Of a stretch of 64,000 nt of DNA, positions 11,201-22,076 are shown in pieces. The translations under genes were made by a program, and so were the position numbers. Position 1 is the stretch's first letter, and each line of letters opens with the position of its first letter. The stretch is from Pontederia crassipes. Its lineage: Eukaryota; Streptophyta; Magnoliopsida; Commelinales; Pontederiaceae. Below the pieces are notes generated by a model. That model worked only from the letters and a program-made list of their open reading frames with translations. It was not told where the DNA came from and searched no databases. Location of the stretch: contig CM060198.1 of assembly GCA_030549335.1 (NCBI GenBank), positions 49,813,353 to 49,877,352 on the forward strand, read 5' to 3'.

Positions 11201-14200
11201 AACCTAAACTTTTTAGATATGAACACTTCTCGTTCCATTACCCTGAACCTAAGCAAATTGTGGAGCAAGTCTGGAGATCCAAAATTGACTCCACATCAAT
11301 CCAATCTTCTCTCAATACTATTAAATATCTAACATCTAAATGGAACAAAATCGACCTGAGAAAACTTGAAAATAGGGCAGAATGTGTCATACAGGAAATT
11401 ACTCTCCTTGAACTCATGGTCTCTCTGATATGAAACTTAAGAATTTAAGAGATAATATAATTTTCCTACAAAGCAAATTAGTATTAAATGGTGGTCAAAA
11501 TTAAGAATTAACTGTCTTCAAATTGGTGATAAGAATACTATATTTTTTCATCTTAACACAATTAATAAACGCAAAAGAAATCATATCACAGGTATTAGGG
11601 ATGACAACAATATCACTCACACTAGAGAAGACCAAATTCATGACACTTTTGTCACACACTACTCTAATTTATGGCCCATGAGGTTTCACCCCCTCCCCCG
11701 ATCAATGAATGGCCTCCTCTTTCTCAACTTGATGATTCTTGACATCCTTCGCTTTCCTCTCCCATCTCATTTGATGAGATTAGAGATATCTTCTGACAAT
11801 TGCCTCCTGAGAAGGCACAAGGCCTGATGGTTTCACTAGTTAACCTATTGGAATATTATTGGCTTTGTTCCTCAACTTTTTCCAGACCAACCACCTACCC
11901 CCTATGCAGCAAATACTTTTATTACTAAAACGCCTAATACTTTCATTACTAAAGAGCCTAATCCAATCATTGTTAAAGATTATCGGGCCATCTCCCTATG
12001 GAATGTCTCTTATAGAGTTATTGCCAAGATCCTGACAAACATACTCTCCATAATTTGATTGATAATTTTCAAGCTACTTTTGTCAAAGAGAGGTCTATTC
12101 AAGATAACATTTTTCTTGCACAAGAAAATTACCCGCTCTATCACTAAGGGAAGAAGAAAATACTTATTCTCAAGGTTAACATGGAAAAAGCCTTTGACCG
12201 TGTATCTTGGAATGTTGTTGAAGAAGTGAATTTTCCCCTGATTTTCATAAATTGGATTAAGGCATGTATTAAATCCCCATATTTTACTTGTAATATAAAT
12301 GGCACCTCTCCACTTATTTCAAGAGTTACAAGGGGCTTAGACAAGGGGATCCACTGTCCCCTACCTTTTTATCTTGGTTTCACAAGCATTCTACTCTCTC
12401 GTGAATCAGCAAGTCAATCTTCAAAATATAGTCCCCTTCTCTATTGCATTTGGTCTGTCTAGCTACTATCTTTTCAAATTGCAAAATGCTTATCAAAATC
12501 TTTGATCACTACAAGACCCTTAGAAATAGAAGATTAACCTTGACAAATCTAACATTTATTTTCCTCCAAAGTTCAATGTTAGGAGGGAAGCAATCATACA
12601 AAATATTTTGAACATTTCTTCAGGTCCTATTCTTTATTCTACTTGGGTTTTCATATTACAAGCTTAATTGTAACTCTATGCATCATATCACAACTAGATA
12701 AACTTCCTAGGGGAAAATGAAAACTCCTAACCAGGTTGAAATATCTATTTTAATTGATGCTACTCTGAACGCGGTTCCAAATTACCCTCTAGGGGTTGCA
12801 TATGTGTCTTCTGGTTTCATTTCTTCCCTTGAGAAAATTTCTAGGGGATTCCTGTGGTTTGCATCTAGTGACAAAAGAGGTTTACATCTCATAAATTGGT
12901 TTATTGTGCAATTAGACAAGAAATTTAAAGGTTTGGGTATTAAGAATTTATACCATATGCAACATGCTCTTTTAGCTAAAAGAATCTTGGCCGTCCTACA
13001 CAAATCCGACTCTCTATTTTCAAATCTTTCCATCAATAAGTATGATCTCCCGCACCCCCAGTGGACTTCACCCTTCAGTACCAAGCTAGTCGACTCTTGG
13101 AAACTCATCATTCAATCTCTAGATGCTATTAAATTGGGGATGTGGAAACAAATTGGAAATGGTATCATGATCCTTGGTTATTTAATGTACCCATAAGCTT
13201 CTTGCCTACTTTTGTAAATGTATTTTCCTAGAATTTTTATTTACTGATGGCTTGCTTTGCTCCTTCTCTAGTGGATATAATTTTATCTATTAATATCCCT
13301 GCTTTTCCTATAATGACTCATGGATTTGGGCACCAGAGTTCATCTCTGGCATTCCCACTGCAAAATCAAATTACAACTATATATGCAAGCCTAAAGTGGA
13401 TATTATGGAGACTAAAGATCCCCTACAAAATTCAAATATTTTTGTGAAAGTTTGCCCACAACCGACTACCTACAAACCAAGGACTTTCCATGTTCAATCC
13501 TATCATTTCTCCTAACCGCCCTCTATGTGGTTATGCCGAAGAATCCATTGCAAACCTATTTTTTCAATGCTCCTTTTCCTTGCATGTTTGGAATACTTTC
13601 AAAACAGAAACACATTTACTTTTAGTTATTTTAGTACGTGGTCGACTGAAGATTCGATTCTGAAGGGCAGCTCCTCCAATGATCCCAATACTTGTTCCAT
13701 CTTCCGTAAACTATTTGCCTTAACTTTTTGGGAGAATCTGGCGGTCCCACAATGATGCTTTATTCAACTCCAATATGACAACCGCAGTTGTAACTTGATC
13801 CCTTGTGTTGCCTAGCTGTAATGAGTTGTGTCCATATGAGATGTTTGAGGGAACTTCCCCGACTCCTCACCCTTTGAGGAGTTAAGGAGCCCCCACCTTC
13901 GTCCTAGTTCAAATTGAACACGGACGACTCCTTTATGGGGCGGGGGGTGGGGGGCAGGCTAGATTTGCTAGCTCTACTTTTTTTTGTGCAGGGATTGTTA
14001 ATAGGATTTTCACTTCGACGCTTGTCGCTGAATGCTGGGCTATATACTATGGGTTGCTTCATTGTCTATGTTCGGATCTGCCCAACCTTATTGTGGAAAC
14101 GAACTCAAAGATCTCCGTGGATGTCATCAACAATACCCAACTTCCTCCTTGGCACAACATATTTAAAATCAGAATAATTTTTCTTCAATTTGCTACGCAA

Positions 14201-16297
14201 CCTCCTCCTTGGCACAACGTATTTAACATCAGAACCATTTTTCTTCAATTTACTAGCTTCTAAGTGTAACCATATTAATAGAAGTGCGAACTTCGAGGCT
14301 GACCTAATTGCTCATTTTGGACCTCCTCTGATTTTTTTGGGCGGATGTTCCCCCTTAGAAAATTTCAATATTTTTTTATATCGAAACAATATTATTTTAT
14401 CAACTTAATGAAGCATCTTTAATTTAAAAAAAAAAGATAAAAAATTCTATCAGAAAGTTCTGTTGTCTCCATTACAACGTCAAATGCTTCATAGGAAACT
14501 ATATATGTTAAATAAATGTCACAAACCATATAAATACAATCAGAATTAATATTCATGCATCATACGGGAAAAGTGAAGGAAAAGAACTTCATACCTGGGC
14601 CTCCTTTGATGTGTTTCTTGCACAAAAATATTGTAATTATGCAGAGCAACAATAAAAACCCAGCAACTGAAGCGACGATTATGATCACGGCATGTTTTCT
14701 TCTAGAATGGTTGGTGTTTACCGAGTCTGCATCAATATTTTACAGGAGTCACTAAGTCCATTCAAAACGTTAGACTTTACTGAAAATCCAGTAAAGAAGA
14801 ACAAGAAATTTTATCCACAGAAGGGGATGAACTCCCACATACCTAATTCAGATCTGGCAACTCGATAATATAAGGTGAACCCTTCTTGATCAGCACTAAA
14901 GTTTCTGATATCAATCAGATTGCCGGTCCATGTCATGCACCCACTTTCCTGGTCGAAAACGTACGCCGTGCATGAGCAATTCTGCGAGCACCAGCTGCTG
15001 CAGCCTTCAGAGCTCCTGTTACTGATGGTGGCGTTGGAAGTATCTGGCAGTTTCACTCGCTGCACCGGCATAAATCCATCTCCTTCCACGCAACGATCTT
15101 CTGAACTCGATCTCTTCCTCACACAGCCATCAGAAAACTCTGTAAGATCCCATTGTTCTTGGTTCTTTGGCACGAACCCTGCCAAACAGCTACAGAGTGG
15201 TAAACTGGATGTACAGATGCCATTAGCTCCACAATTATTGTAACGATCGCATGTGTCCGTCTGTATCTTGAAAGGAATCCATCTTCCAGGTTCAGACACA
15301 GACCGTCTGTATCGGTCTAATTCTCCAGTTGTTTCGTTCAATACTAACCGCAGCAACATCGAAGCGTTCAAGACTTGAAAACTCAAGTAGACTCCCGTCT
15401 GGTTGGAGATGAAGATATACTTGTAGAAAGAAGGTTGACTAGTCACAGGGCGGGCGCTAAATTTCTGTCCAAAGAAAGGCCCACTGCGATAGACAGGTGA
15501 AGACCCTTCCCAGATGAAAAATTCCGGCACTCCGACAAGATTCACCTTATAAGTATAACCTCCAGAAGAAGGATCCAAGGCACTCTTCCACGACGTAAGG
15601 TTCTTGTCGAGCTTTCTCGTGAACTCGTAGCCAATGTTCATGCCCGGCAGCAAGGTGTTGAATGGATGATCAAAGCTCTGCCACAACGCAGTTTGTGAAG
15701 CATCACCAGTTTTGACGACAAGGTTACCGGTGTCCAGGAGCTCCAGGGTGGGCGTGGTTGCATTCGATGTTCCCGTGGACCATGCAGTGTTCCCTGAGCC
15801 GTCGGCGATGATCAGATTGCCGTCTGCAGTGAAATTTAGGAGGCAACTGGAGGTGTTGACTGGCATGTCTCTGTTCGCAACCCACACTATTGTTCGAGGG
15901 GTCTCATTGTAGTACCATATTCCCAAGTACAGAAATCTGGAATCGACAGGATTGAAGAAGCCTAGCTCGAAGGCTCCGCCCTGTGAAACTAACGTTTGCC
16001 CATTCTGCAGGGTTTCGTCTGCAGCAATTGATGCTAAAGATTGAAAACAAAAAGATAATAAGAAGGTTTAGTCCCATTACCTCTTCCATCCATTCTGATC
16101 CAAGTATATATTGTTCAAATTAAGCGATAATATCTCTAAAACATGCAACTATACATCATGACAAGAGCAATCTTCGAACACAGGATATGTATATTAGACA
16201 CTGCCGTACCTTTTTGTGCATAAACTACTAGATCAGGAGAAGCTGCCCCAGCTGCAAAGAGAACCAGCAAAGTGAAATAGTTTGCCAAGGCCCTCAT
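8283..16297 (-). CDS. G-type lectin S-receptor-like serine/threonine-protein kinase, 8 exons, 802 aa
   Basis: Exons: 16297-16210, 16033-14843, 14726-14595, 9664-9549, 9421-9211, 9113-8873, 8798-8660, 8573-8283. All introns are GT-AG and phases match, giving 2409 nt with one stop. The product is a plasma-membrane receptor kinase. It has a signal peptide (residues 1-28, hydrophobic [10 protein letters not shown]), a B-lectin domain (TIVWVANRD), an S-locus glycoprotein domain, a cysteine-rich EGF/PAN region to about 425, and a membrane helix at about 439-463. The kinase has the loop GQGCFGEVY (500-508), Lys521 in IAAKK, Glu537 in helix C, HRD 616-618, DFG 636-638 and an APE-like APEY, and ends in TLTIDGR. 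HRD makes it an RD kinase, likely active. The ATG at 16297 is chosen because the hydrophobic core follows at once and a TATA box lies about 50 bp upstream; an ATG at 16330 is less likely. Intron 3 is 4930 bp because of a LINE. The ligand is unknown. Length is normal for the family (about 800-850). Confidence 0.93.
9894..9905 (+). repeat. Left target-site duplication of the LINE
   Basis: AAAATTCTATCA here is repeated exactly at 14441-14452, on the far side of the LINE A-run. Confidence 0.85.
10170..10630 (+). pseudogene. LINE ORF1 remnant (DUF4283-like)
   Basis: Across shifted frames one reads [31 protein letters not shown] and [14 protein letters not shown], then a [10 protein letters not shown] segment. 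This matches the DUF4283 region of plant LINE ORF1 proteins, which bind element RNA. No single frame is open across it. Confidence 0.7.
11141..11218 (+). repeat. 39-bp tandem duplication within the LINE
   Basis: The unit that begins ACACAAATAATCCAACACTT occurs twice back to back (11141-11179 and 11180-11218) without change. Confidence 0.9.
11240..14330 (+). pseudogene. LINE ORF2 remnant: reverse transcriptase, zinc domain, RNase H
   Basis: Recognisable pieces in order: the pre-RT region; RT blocks [20 protein letters not shown] (about 11955), [16 protein letters not shown] (about 12090), [12 protein letters not shown] (about 12180) and [10 protein letters not shown] (about 12250). Next come a conserved segment at 12717-13196 ([18 protein letters not shown]), the zf-RVT-type block [10 protein letters not shown] and LCGYAEES (about 13450-13600), and an RNase H C-terminal part ([14 protein letters not shown] near 14090). 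The block holding the catalytic (F/Y)ADD pair near 12470 is not visible. ORF2 would normally nick the target and copy the RNA; this copy is dead. Confidence 0.82.
14141..14260 (+). repeat. 60-bp tandem duplication in the LINE RNase H region
   Basis: CTTCCTCCTTGGCACAAC at 14141 recurs at 14201 as CCTCCTCCTTGGCACAAC. The two 60-bp units differ at several positions, so the duplication is old. It doubles the [14 protein letters not shown] segment of RNase H. Confidence 0.85.
14441..14452 (+). repeat. Right target-site duplication of the LINE
   Basis: AAAATTCTATCA, an exact repeat of 9894-9905. Confidence 0.85.
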
Positions 16298-16347
16298 GTT
16301 TCTTCTGGATGTTTTTGCATTCCAGTACATGTTAACATCATACGTGC

Positions 16348-16354
16348 ATTTATA
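16348..16354 (-). promoter_or_regulatory. TATA box of the lectin kinase gene
   Basis: TATAAAT on the - strand, about 50 bp before the chosen ATG. A start site about 30 bp downstream would leave a short leader of roughly 20-25 nt and would exclude the ATG at 16330. Confidence 0.55.
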
Positions 16355-16399
16355 TCTTGGGTCGAAGAAAGAAAGACCCAAAAAAATCAAAAGAAAAAG

Positions 16400-17863
16400 A
16401 AAGAAAGACGAAAAAGAAAAAAAACTCTCAAAATCTTAATTGCCAAAATGCCAAGTGCTTGTTCAACATGGTACATGCAGTCTCACATAAAAGGAGATCT
16501 CTTCCTATGTAACATTTTTGAGAGTAAGAAGGTTCATGGGACATTCTTCGTAATTAGAGGATCCAGAGATTTTTGCTCCATTATTTGGTTCCTTTTACCC
16601 TTTAACGGGAAGTGGGAACTTACTGCATTTTACATGCGCATTGACCGACTGGATGCATACGGTTGAACCGACTACCTGGTCAGTCTTTCTTGCTTATTAT
16701 ATTAGGGCATGCATAAAAGGCTGGTGTATCCTATTTAACGTAGTCAACAGATTAATTTGTTAAAGATTAACCGAACGCCTACAATTTGATTCACTCCTTT
16801 TTCATTCTCTTTTTTTTTTCTGAATGGACATCGTAGATCGTCCAATTCATGCGGCACTAAGAAGCGCAATTTCGATTCATCATTGAGTTTGACTAATTTG
16901 ATGTCCCTCCAACGTCTAATTACATACGACGAGTGAATTTCCAGTAAAAAATTTTTATATTCATAAAAAATTAAATTTGAAATCTTTACTTAATCGATAA
17001 GGAGTCATTATTCAATTCATTTCAATTCTACCATACTTTTTCATGGTCTAGAAAGGTAAATTTAATTAGGGAGATGCAAGCAAAACCGCTGGATGAACGT
17101 GCAAAAGTCAAATGTCATATTCACAGTTCACTTCACGAAAAAAGTAATGGTAAAGAAGATCTCTTAATTCAGAGTTGTTGACTGTCAACAACGTCGAAAA
17201 CTTCGACGTTTTGGGTGGCGTCATAGCTGACGTGTGCTTTTTGGGCTTATTGATCGTACCCCTTCACAGCCTACCGAAAATTTCCATCACACATCTCGGA
17301 AAAAAAAAAACTTATTTCATTTAGAATGGCCAGTGACATTTTGTTGATGCAATTGACTATAAAGTTATATCCCAACCATCAGTTTTTCTATGGACAGGAT
17401 AAACATCCGAATATTTTAATAGTATTGAGAATATAATCAAGAATATGAAATTAACTTGATCAAATTTTATTTTCTTCAAAATCATCTAAACAAATCGTGA
17501 AATTATCATTTTTAATCTCAAACGAAGAATATTTCTATTCTTCTAAAACATAATAATGCATATATTATGCTTCTTTTTCATTTTTCACCAATTTTTATTT
17601 TTTTATTATTCGATTATATATTATTATATAATAATTACTAGTGTTATAATAAATGTACACTATTTATAATGAAATATTTTATTTAGAAAATAATATATTT
17701 ATTTCTTTTCAATTAAATAAGAGGTAGAATAATAATATAATTAGAATATTATATTCTCTATAATAAACTAAGATGTTTTCTAATTAAACGACATCTACGG
17801 CTATGAAAAGAAGACTACGAAAAGGCTCTATGTGGCTTTTCTCTTTCCTTTTTTTCTTCTGGC

Positions 17864-17899
<36 letters not shown>

Positions 17900-18335
17900 T
17901 CATTGAAAAAAGCACAAATGGAGTATACAAAAGTTAAAATTAATAGTCTTGCTGTGAAGAACAATAAACAGATTGGTAAAAAATTGCAGCTCCAAATCTA
18001 TCAACCATGGGAAAACAAATAATGGTTGATGTTCATGTTGTTCTATCGAGGCTTATGGTAGAACGTTGCAGTTGGTTTATTATATTACATTTATGAACTT
18101 GTGACGTTACACACATACGAACTACCCTTTGAACCTGATTGTCAATCCCGAATTTTTAATATGACATACGACCATTTTATCCTTATTTTATATGTTACAA
18201 AAAAGTCGAAGGTCAAAATAAAAAGTTAAAATTAATGAAGGAAAAACTTGGACCCGCTTTCTTCGATTGTGCACTTAACAAACTTGAACAGGTATAGGAA
18301 TCGTCCTCCTATCACCTGGCAGAGTACTTATACCT
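16400..18335. other. AT-rich spacer, no gene seen
   Basis: This holds the presumed upstream region of the lectin kinase. I find no supported coding exon. A TGACGTG-type motif lies near 17230 and an ATA microsatellite at 17864-17899. Confidence 0.55.
17864..17899 (+). repeat. (ATA)n microsatellite
   Basis: An uninterrupted run of about twelve ATA/TAA triplets. Confidence 0.95.
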
Positions 18336-18349
18336 AAAGCAAACCAATT

Positions 18350-18430
18350 GATTTTTTTCAGCAACCAACAACGTGGTCGAGTATGAAGCGTTCATCACGG
18401 TGATGGGAACTAGAGCAGAACTTATTCTTA
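18350..18430 (+). pseudogene. Small Ty3/gypsy RNase H relic
   Basis: One frame reads FSATNNVVEYEAFITVMGTR, which matches the ATNNVAEYEALI motif of the RNase H domain in plant Ty3/gypsy elements. No other part of that element is recognisable nearby. Confidence 0.6.
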
Positions 18431-18853
18431 TTTTAAAGGGGCATTTGGCAAATGAAACCAGGAACGAAGGGTTGGTCAAAGAGTCAATTTGATCCGATTG
18501 GTCCGACTCGCACCAAATTTTACTAAACCCAAGCAGGGCAGAACAAAAATCGGGCCGAGTACAATAAAACTCTGGCTGGATTTTGCCGCCATAAAAAAAT
18601 TGTGTTTCCTATACGACTTTCAACCATCATAATTATTCCATATGATATTCAAACAATGTAAAAGTCTAGGGTTCCATGTTGTGAAAAATCAATGGCCCCC
18701 GTATATATCTAAAGTTGGCTGAAAACTCAACTAGTTCCTAGTGCCCGAAAACTGCATGAACATCGAACTTTAATTGACGATTGCTCTTCGTCTGCATCCT
18801 GAAACTCACGACGAACCTAGCTCTTCAACTTTCTTCTCTAATGTTTGAAATTT
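18431..18853. other. Unassigned AT-rich stretch left of CACTA-1
   Basis: No coding exon recognised. It ends with TTT, the presumed target duplication of CACTA-1. Confidence 0.5.
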
Positions 18854-18881
18854 CACTATAAGAAAATTGGTGAATAGTGAC
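18854..18881 (+). repeat. CACTA-1 left terminal inverted repeat
   Basis: 28 bp starting CACTATAAGAAAATTGG, preceded by TTT. It pairs with 58618-58645 with three mismatches. Confidence 0.85.
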
Positions 18882-19270
18882 ACATAAACCGAGACACTAT
18901 GCAGCGCTAATGCATGGCTGGAAATAATAGCGTTGACATAGCGCCGAAAATATGAGACGCCTAGAATCGGTAGCTATTAGCATCATAATAGCGCCAAAGA
19001 TAAAAGCGACGCAACTAGCGTCAACAGTCGATGCTAACTCGACGTTAAGATAACGCAAAAAGTATCATTGTGAACAGTTGAGTCGCGTCGCTAATGAGAC
19101 GCTAAAGTGGCATAGAATCCCGCAAAGATAATCGGACGCTAAGTTTATATATAGGCCGATGCTAGATCGGTGCTACTGTGACGCTCAACTCGTCATGATA
19201 AGGTGAAGCTAAAGATGATATATTGAAAATAGCGTCGACTATGCATGCGACGCAATTGAGACGCTAATAT
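18882..19270 (+). repeat. CACTA-1 left subterminal repeat region
   Basis: Many short direct and inverted copies of GACGC(T/A)A, TAGCGTC and AGCGCC-like motifs occur here, the usual binding sites for CACTA transposition proteins. Confidence 0.75.
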
Positions 19271-19536
19271 CGGATAATTTTGCCCCATTACAATCATATT
19301 TTCTTCCCTTTCCACACAATACAATTATACAATGCATATAAATGCTTTATCATACATCATAGGAATCATATCAAAGATAACAATATGAAAAATAATAAAC
19401 TGAACTAACAAGAGTATAACTACTATGCCTATATCTAATAACAAATGAATAAGTAATAAAAGTATATCTAATATCATGCAAAATTTTCTATCCTAAGCTT
19501 GGGAGTTGTTGTCATTCCGGACATTCGATCTTGATG
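19271..19536 (-). other. CACTA-1 interior up to gypsy-2, with the last codons of ORF2
   Basis: AT-rich non-coding CACTA-1 sequence. Near the gypsy-2 edge the - strand reads HIKIECPE then TGA (about 19517-19541), the C-terminal end of the ORF2 frame cut off by gypsy-2. Confidence 0.6.
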
Positions 19537-20561
19537 TGCTCTGTGACACCCCCAAATCGCACCTCCCCATGTGACAAAATACTCTTTGAGAACGCTACGT
19601 ATCATTCTTACGTGTGCATCATGTTGACAAAAAATAAGACTTAGCAGAAGAATAATCATCATTAATTAATACTAAAAAGTGTATATCATCATAATATGCG
19701 AAAGACTAGTAACATACAAGAAAATTATCATTTTCCAACGGGCAATGTTTGACGATTTGAAATCCGTCGCAATTTGCGACGGTTCCATTTCTGACAGTTA
19801 CGACCGTCGGAAAGGAAAATAATAAATTTTATAATTTGTTATATTATTATTTTATTTTTTCACGGTTAAGAACGTCGATATTTCCGACGGTTACGACCGT
19901 CGGAAGGGAAAATAATAAATTTTATGATTTGTTATATTATTATTTTATTTTTCGACGCAGTTAGGAACGTCGATATTTCCGACGGATACCCATCCGTCGT
20001 AATTTGTGATGGATTTTCCGACGGTTACGACTGTCGGAAGGAAAAATAATAAATTTTATAATTTGTTATATTATTAATTTATTTTTCGACGGTTAGGAAC
20101 GTCGATATTTCCGACGGATACCCATCCATCGTAATTTGCGACAGATTTTCCGACGGTTACGATCGTCGGAAAGGAAAATAATAAATTTTATAATTTGTTA
20201 TATTATTATTTTATTTTTCGACGATTAGGAATGTCGATATTTCCGACGGATACCCATCCATCGCAAAATCCGCCGTAATTTTCGACGATCGTAGCCGTTG
20301 GTAAATGTATAATAATAAAATATAAGGAGTATTTTATTAATATAACTAACGACGGCCCAAACAGTCGCAATTACTGACAGTTCAAATCGTCGGTAAAATA
20401 AAAAATAAATATTATATATAACTAAATATATTTTCGAAGGTCACAATCATCCGTAACTTTAAAAATAATTAATATTTATGTTTTCGACGATCGGAGCCAT
20501 CAGTAATTAAAATTTTGTTATCCCGCTTTTTTTTCCTTTTCCCGCTTTCTCTTTCCCCTTA

Positions 20562-20568
20562 TATATAA
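20562..20568 (+). promoter_or_regulatory. Promoter-like TATA plus CT-rich tract, copy 1
   Basis: TATATAA is followed by a long CT-rich tract (about 20570-20630) and a GC-richer segment with GAGCTCC. This looks like a plant core promoter with a Y-patch leader. Activity is not shown. Confidence 0.4.
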
Positions 20569-21241
20569 TTCCTCCTCCTCTCCTCCTCTCTCCCTCCTCT
20601 CCTCTCTTTCTCTCTCCCTCTCCCTCTCCCGGCCCGCGAGCTCCAGTCGTCATCGACCCTCTTCCGCACCGGCGACCCTCTCCCACGCCAGAAAGGAAAA
20701 TAATAAATTTTATAATTTATTATATTATTATTTTATTTTTCGACGGTTAGGAACGTCGATATTTCCGACGGATACCCATCCATCGTAAATTGCGACGGAT
20801 TTTCCGACGGTTACGACCGTCGAAAAGGAAAATAATAAATTTTATAATTTGTTATATTATTATTTTATTTTTGACGGTTAGGAACGTCGATATTTCCGAC
20901 GGATACCCATCCGTCGCAAAATCTGCCGTAATTTCCGACGGTCGTAACCGTCGGTAAATGTATAATAATATAATATGAGAGTATTTTATTAATATAATTA
21001 GCGACGGCCCAAACTGTCGCAATTACCGACGGTTTCGACCGCCGGTAACGATTACCGACGGTTCAAGTTGTCGGTAAAATAAAAAATAAATATTATATAT
21101 AACCAAATATATTTTTGACGGTCACAACCATCGGTAACTTTAAAAATAGTTAATATTTATGTTTTTGACTGCCGGAGCCATCAGTAATTAAAATTTCGTT
21201 ATCCCGCTTTTTTTTCCTTTTCCCGCTTTCTCTTTCCCCTT

Positions 21242-21248
21242 ATATATA
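21242..21248 (+). promoter_or_regulatory. Promoter-like TATA plus CT-rich tract, copy 2
   Basis: Second copy of the TATATATAA plus CT-rich tract block, about 680 bp after the first. Confidence 0.4.
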
Positions 21249-22067
21249 ATTCCTCCTACTCTCCTCCCTCTCTCCCTCCTCTCCTCTCTCTCTCTCTCTC
21301 TCTCCCTCTCCCTCTCCCGGCCCGCGAGCTCCGATCGTCATCGACCCTCTCTCGCACCAGACGCCGGTGACCCTGTCCCACGCCGAAAAAGAAAATAATA
21401 AATTTTATTATTTTTTTATATTATTATCTTATTTTTTGACGGTTAGGAACGTCGATATTTCCGACGGATACTCATCCGTCGCAATTTACGACAGATTTTC
21501 CGACAGTTACGGCCGTCGAAAGGGAAAATAATAAATTTTATAATTTGTTATATTATTATTTTATTTTTTGACGGTTAGGAACGTCGATATTTCCGACGGA
21601 TATCCATCCGTCGCAATTTGCGATAGATTTTTCGACGGTTACGACCGTCGGAAAGGAAAATAATAAATTTTATAATTTGTTATATTATTATTTTATTTTT
21701 TGACGGTTAGGCACGTCGATATTTCCAATGGATACCCATCCATCGCAAAATCTGCCACAATTTCCGACGGTCGTAACCGTCGGTAAATGTTTAATAATAT
21801 AATATGAGGAGTATTTTTTAATATAACTAGCGACGACCCAAAGCGTCGCAATTACAGACGGTTTCGACCGTTGGTAACGATTACTGACGGTTCAAACCGT
21901 CGGTAAAAAATAAATATTATATATAACTAAATATATTTTCGACGGTCACAACCATCGGTAACTTTAAAAATAGTTAGTATTTACGTTTTTGACGGTCGGA
22001 GCCGTCGGTAATTAAAATTTCGTTATCCCGCTTTTTTTTTTCCTTTTCCCGCTTTCTCTTTCCCCTT

Positions 22068-22076
22068 ATATATAAT
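22068..22076 (+). promoter_or_regulatory. Promoter-like TATA plus CT-rich tract, copy 3
   Basis: Third copy, about 825 bp after the second. It is followed by the longest GC-rich segment (22140-22440), rich in GGCGGCCGGAT motifs. Confidence 0.4.

Larger units (their letters stand above)
9906..14440 (+). mobile_element. Decayed L1-like LINE inside intron 3 of the lectin kinase
   Basis: The order ORF1-like segment, reverse transcriptase, zf-RVT-type domain and RNase H, then an A-rich 3' end (about 14423-14440), marks a plant L1 LINE on the + strand, opposite to the host gene. A 12-bp duplication flanks it. It is full of stops and frameshifts and shorter than a full plant L1 (usually 6-7 kb): most of the endonuclease and the RT catalytic site are missing. 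Removing it leaves an intron of about 0.4 kb. Confidence 0.88.

Noticed and set aside
16298..16390. Upstream ATGs (16390, 16330) as start of the lectin kinase
   Set aside because: They lie at or upstream of the expected transcription start set by the TATA box at 16348-16354, and the signal-peptide core fits the ATG at 16297.
17864..17899. ATA run as a possible CRISPR-like or regulatory array
   Set aside because: Simple microsatellite with no spacers.
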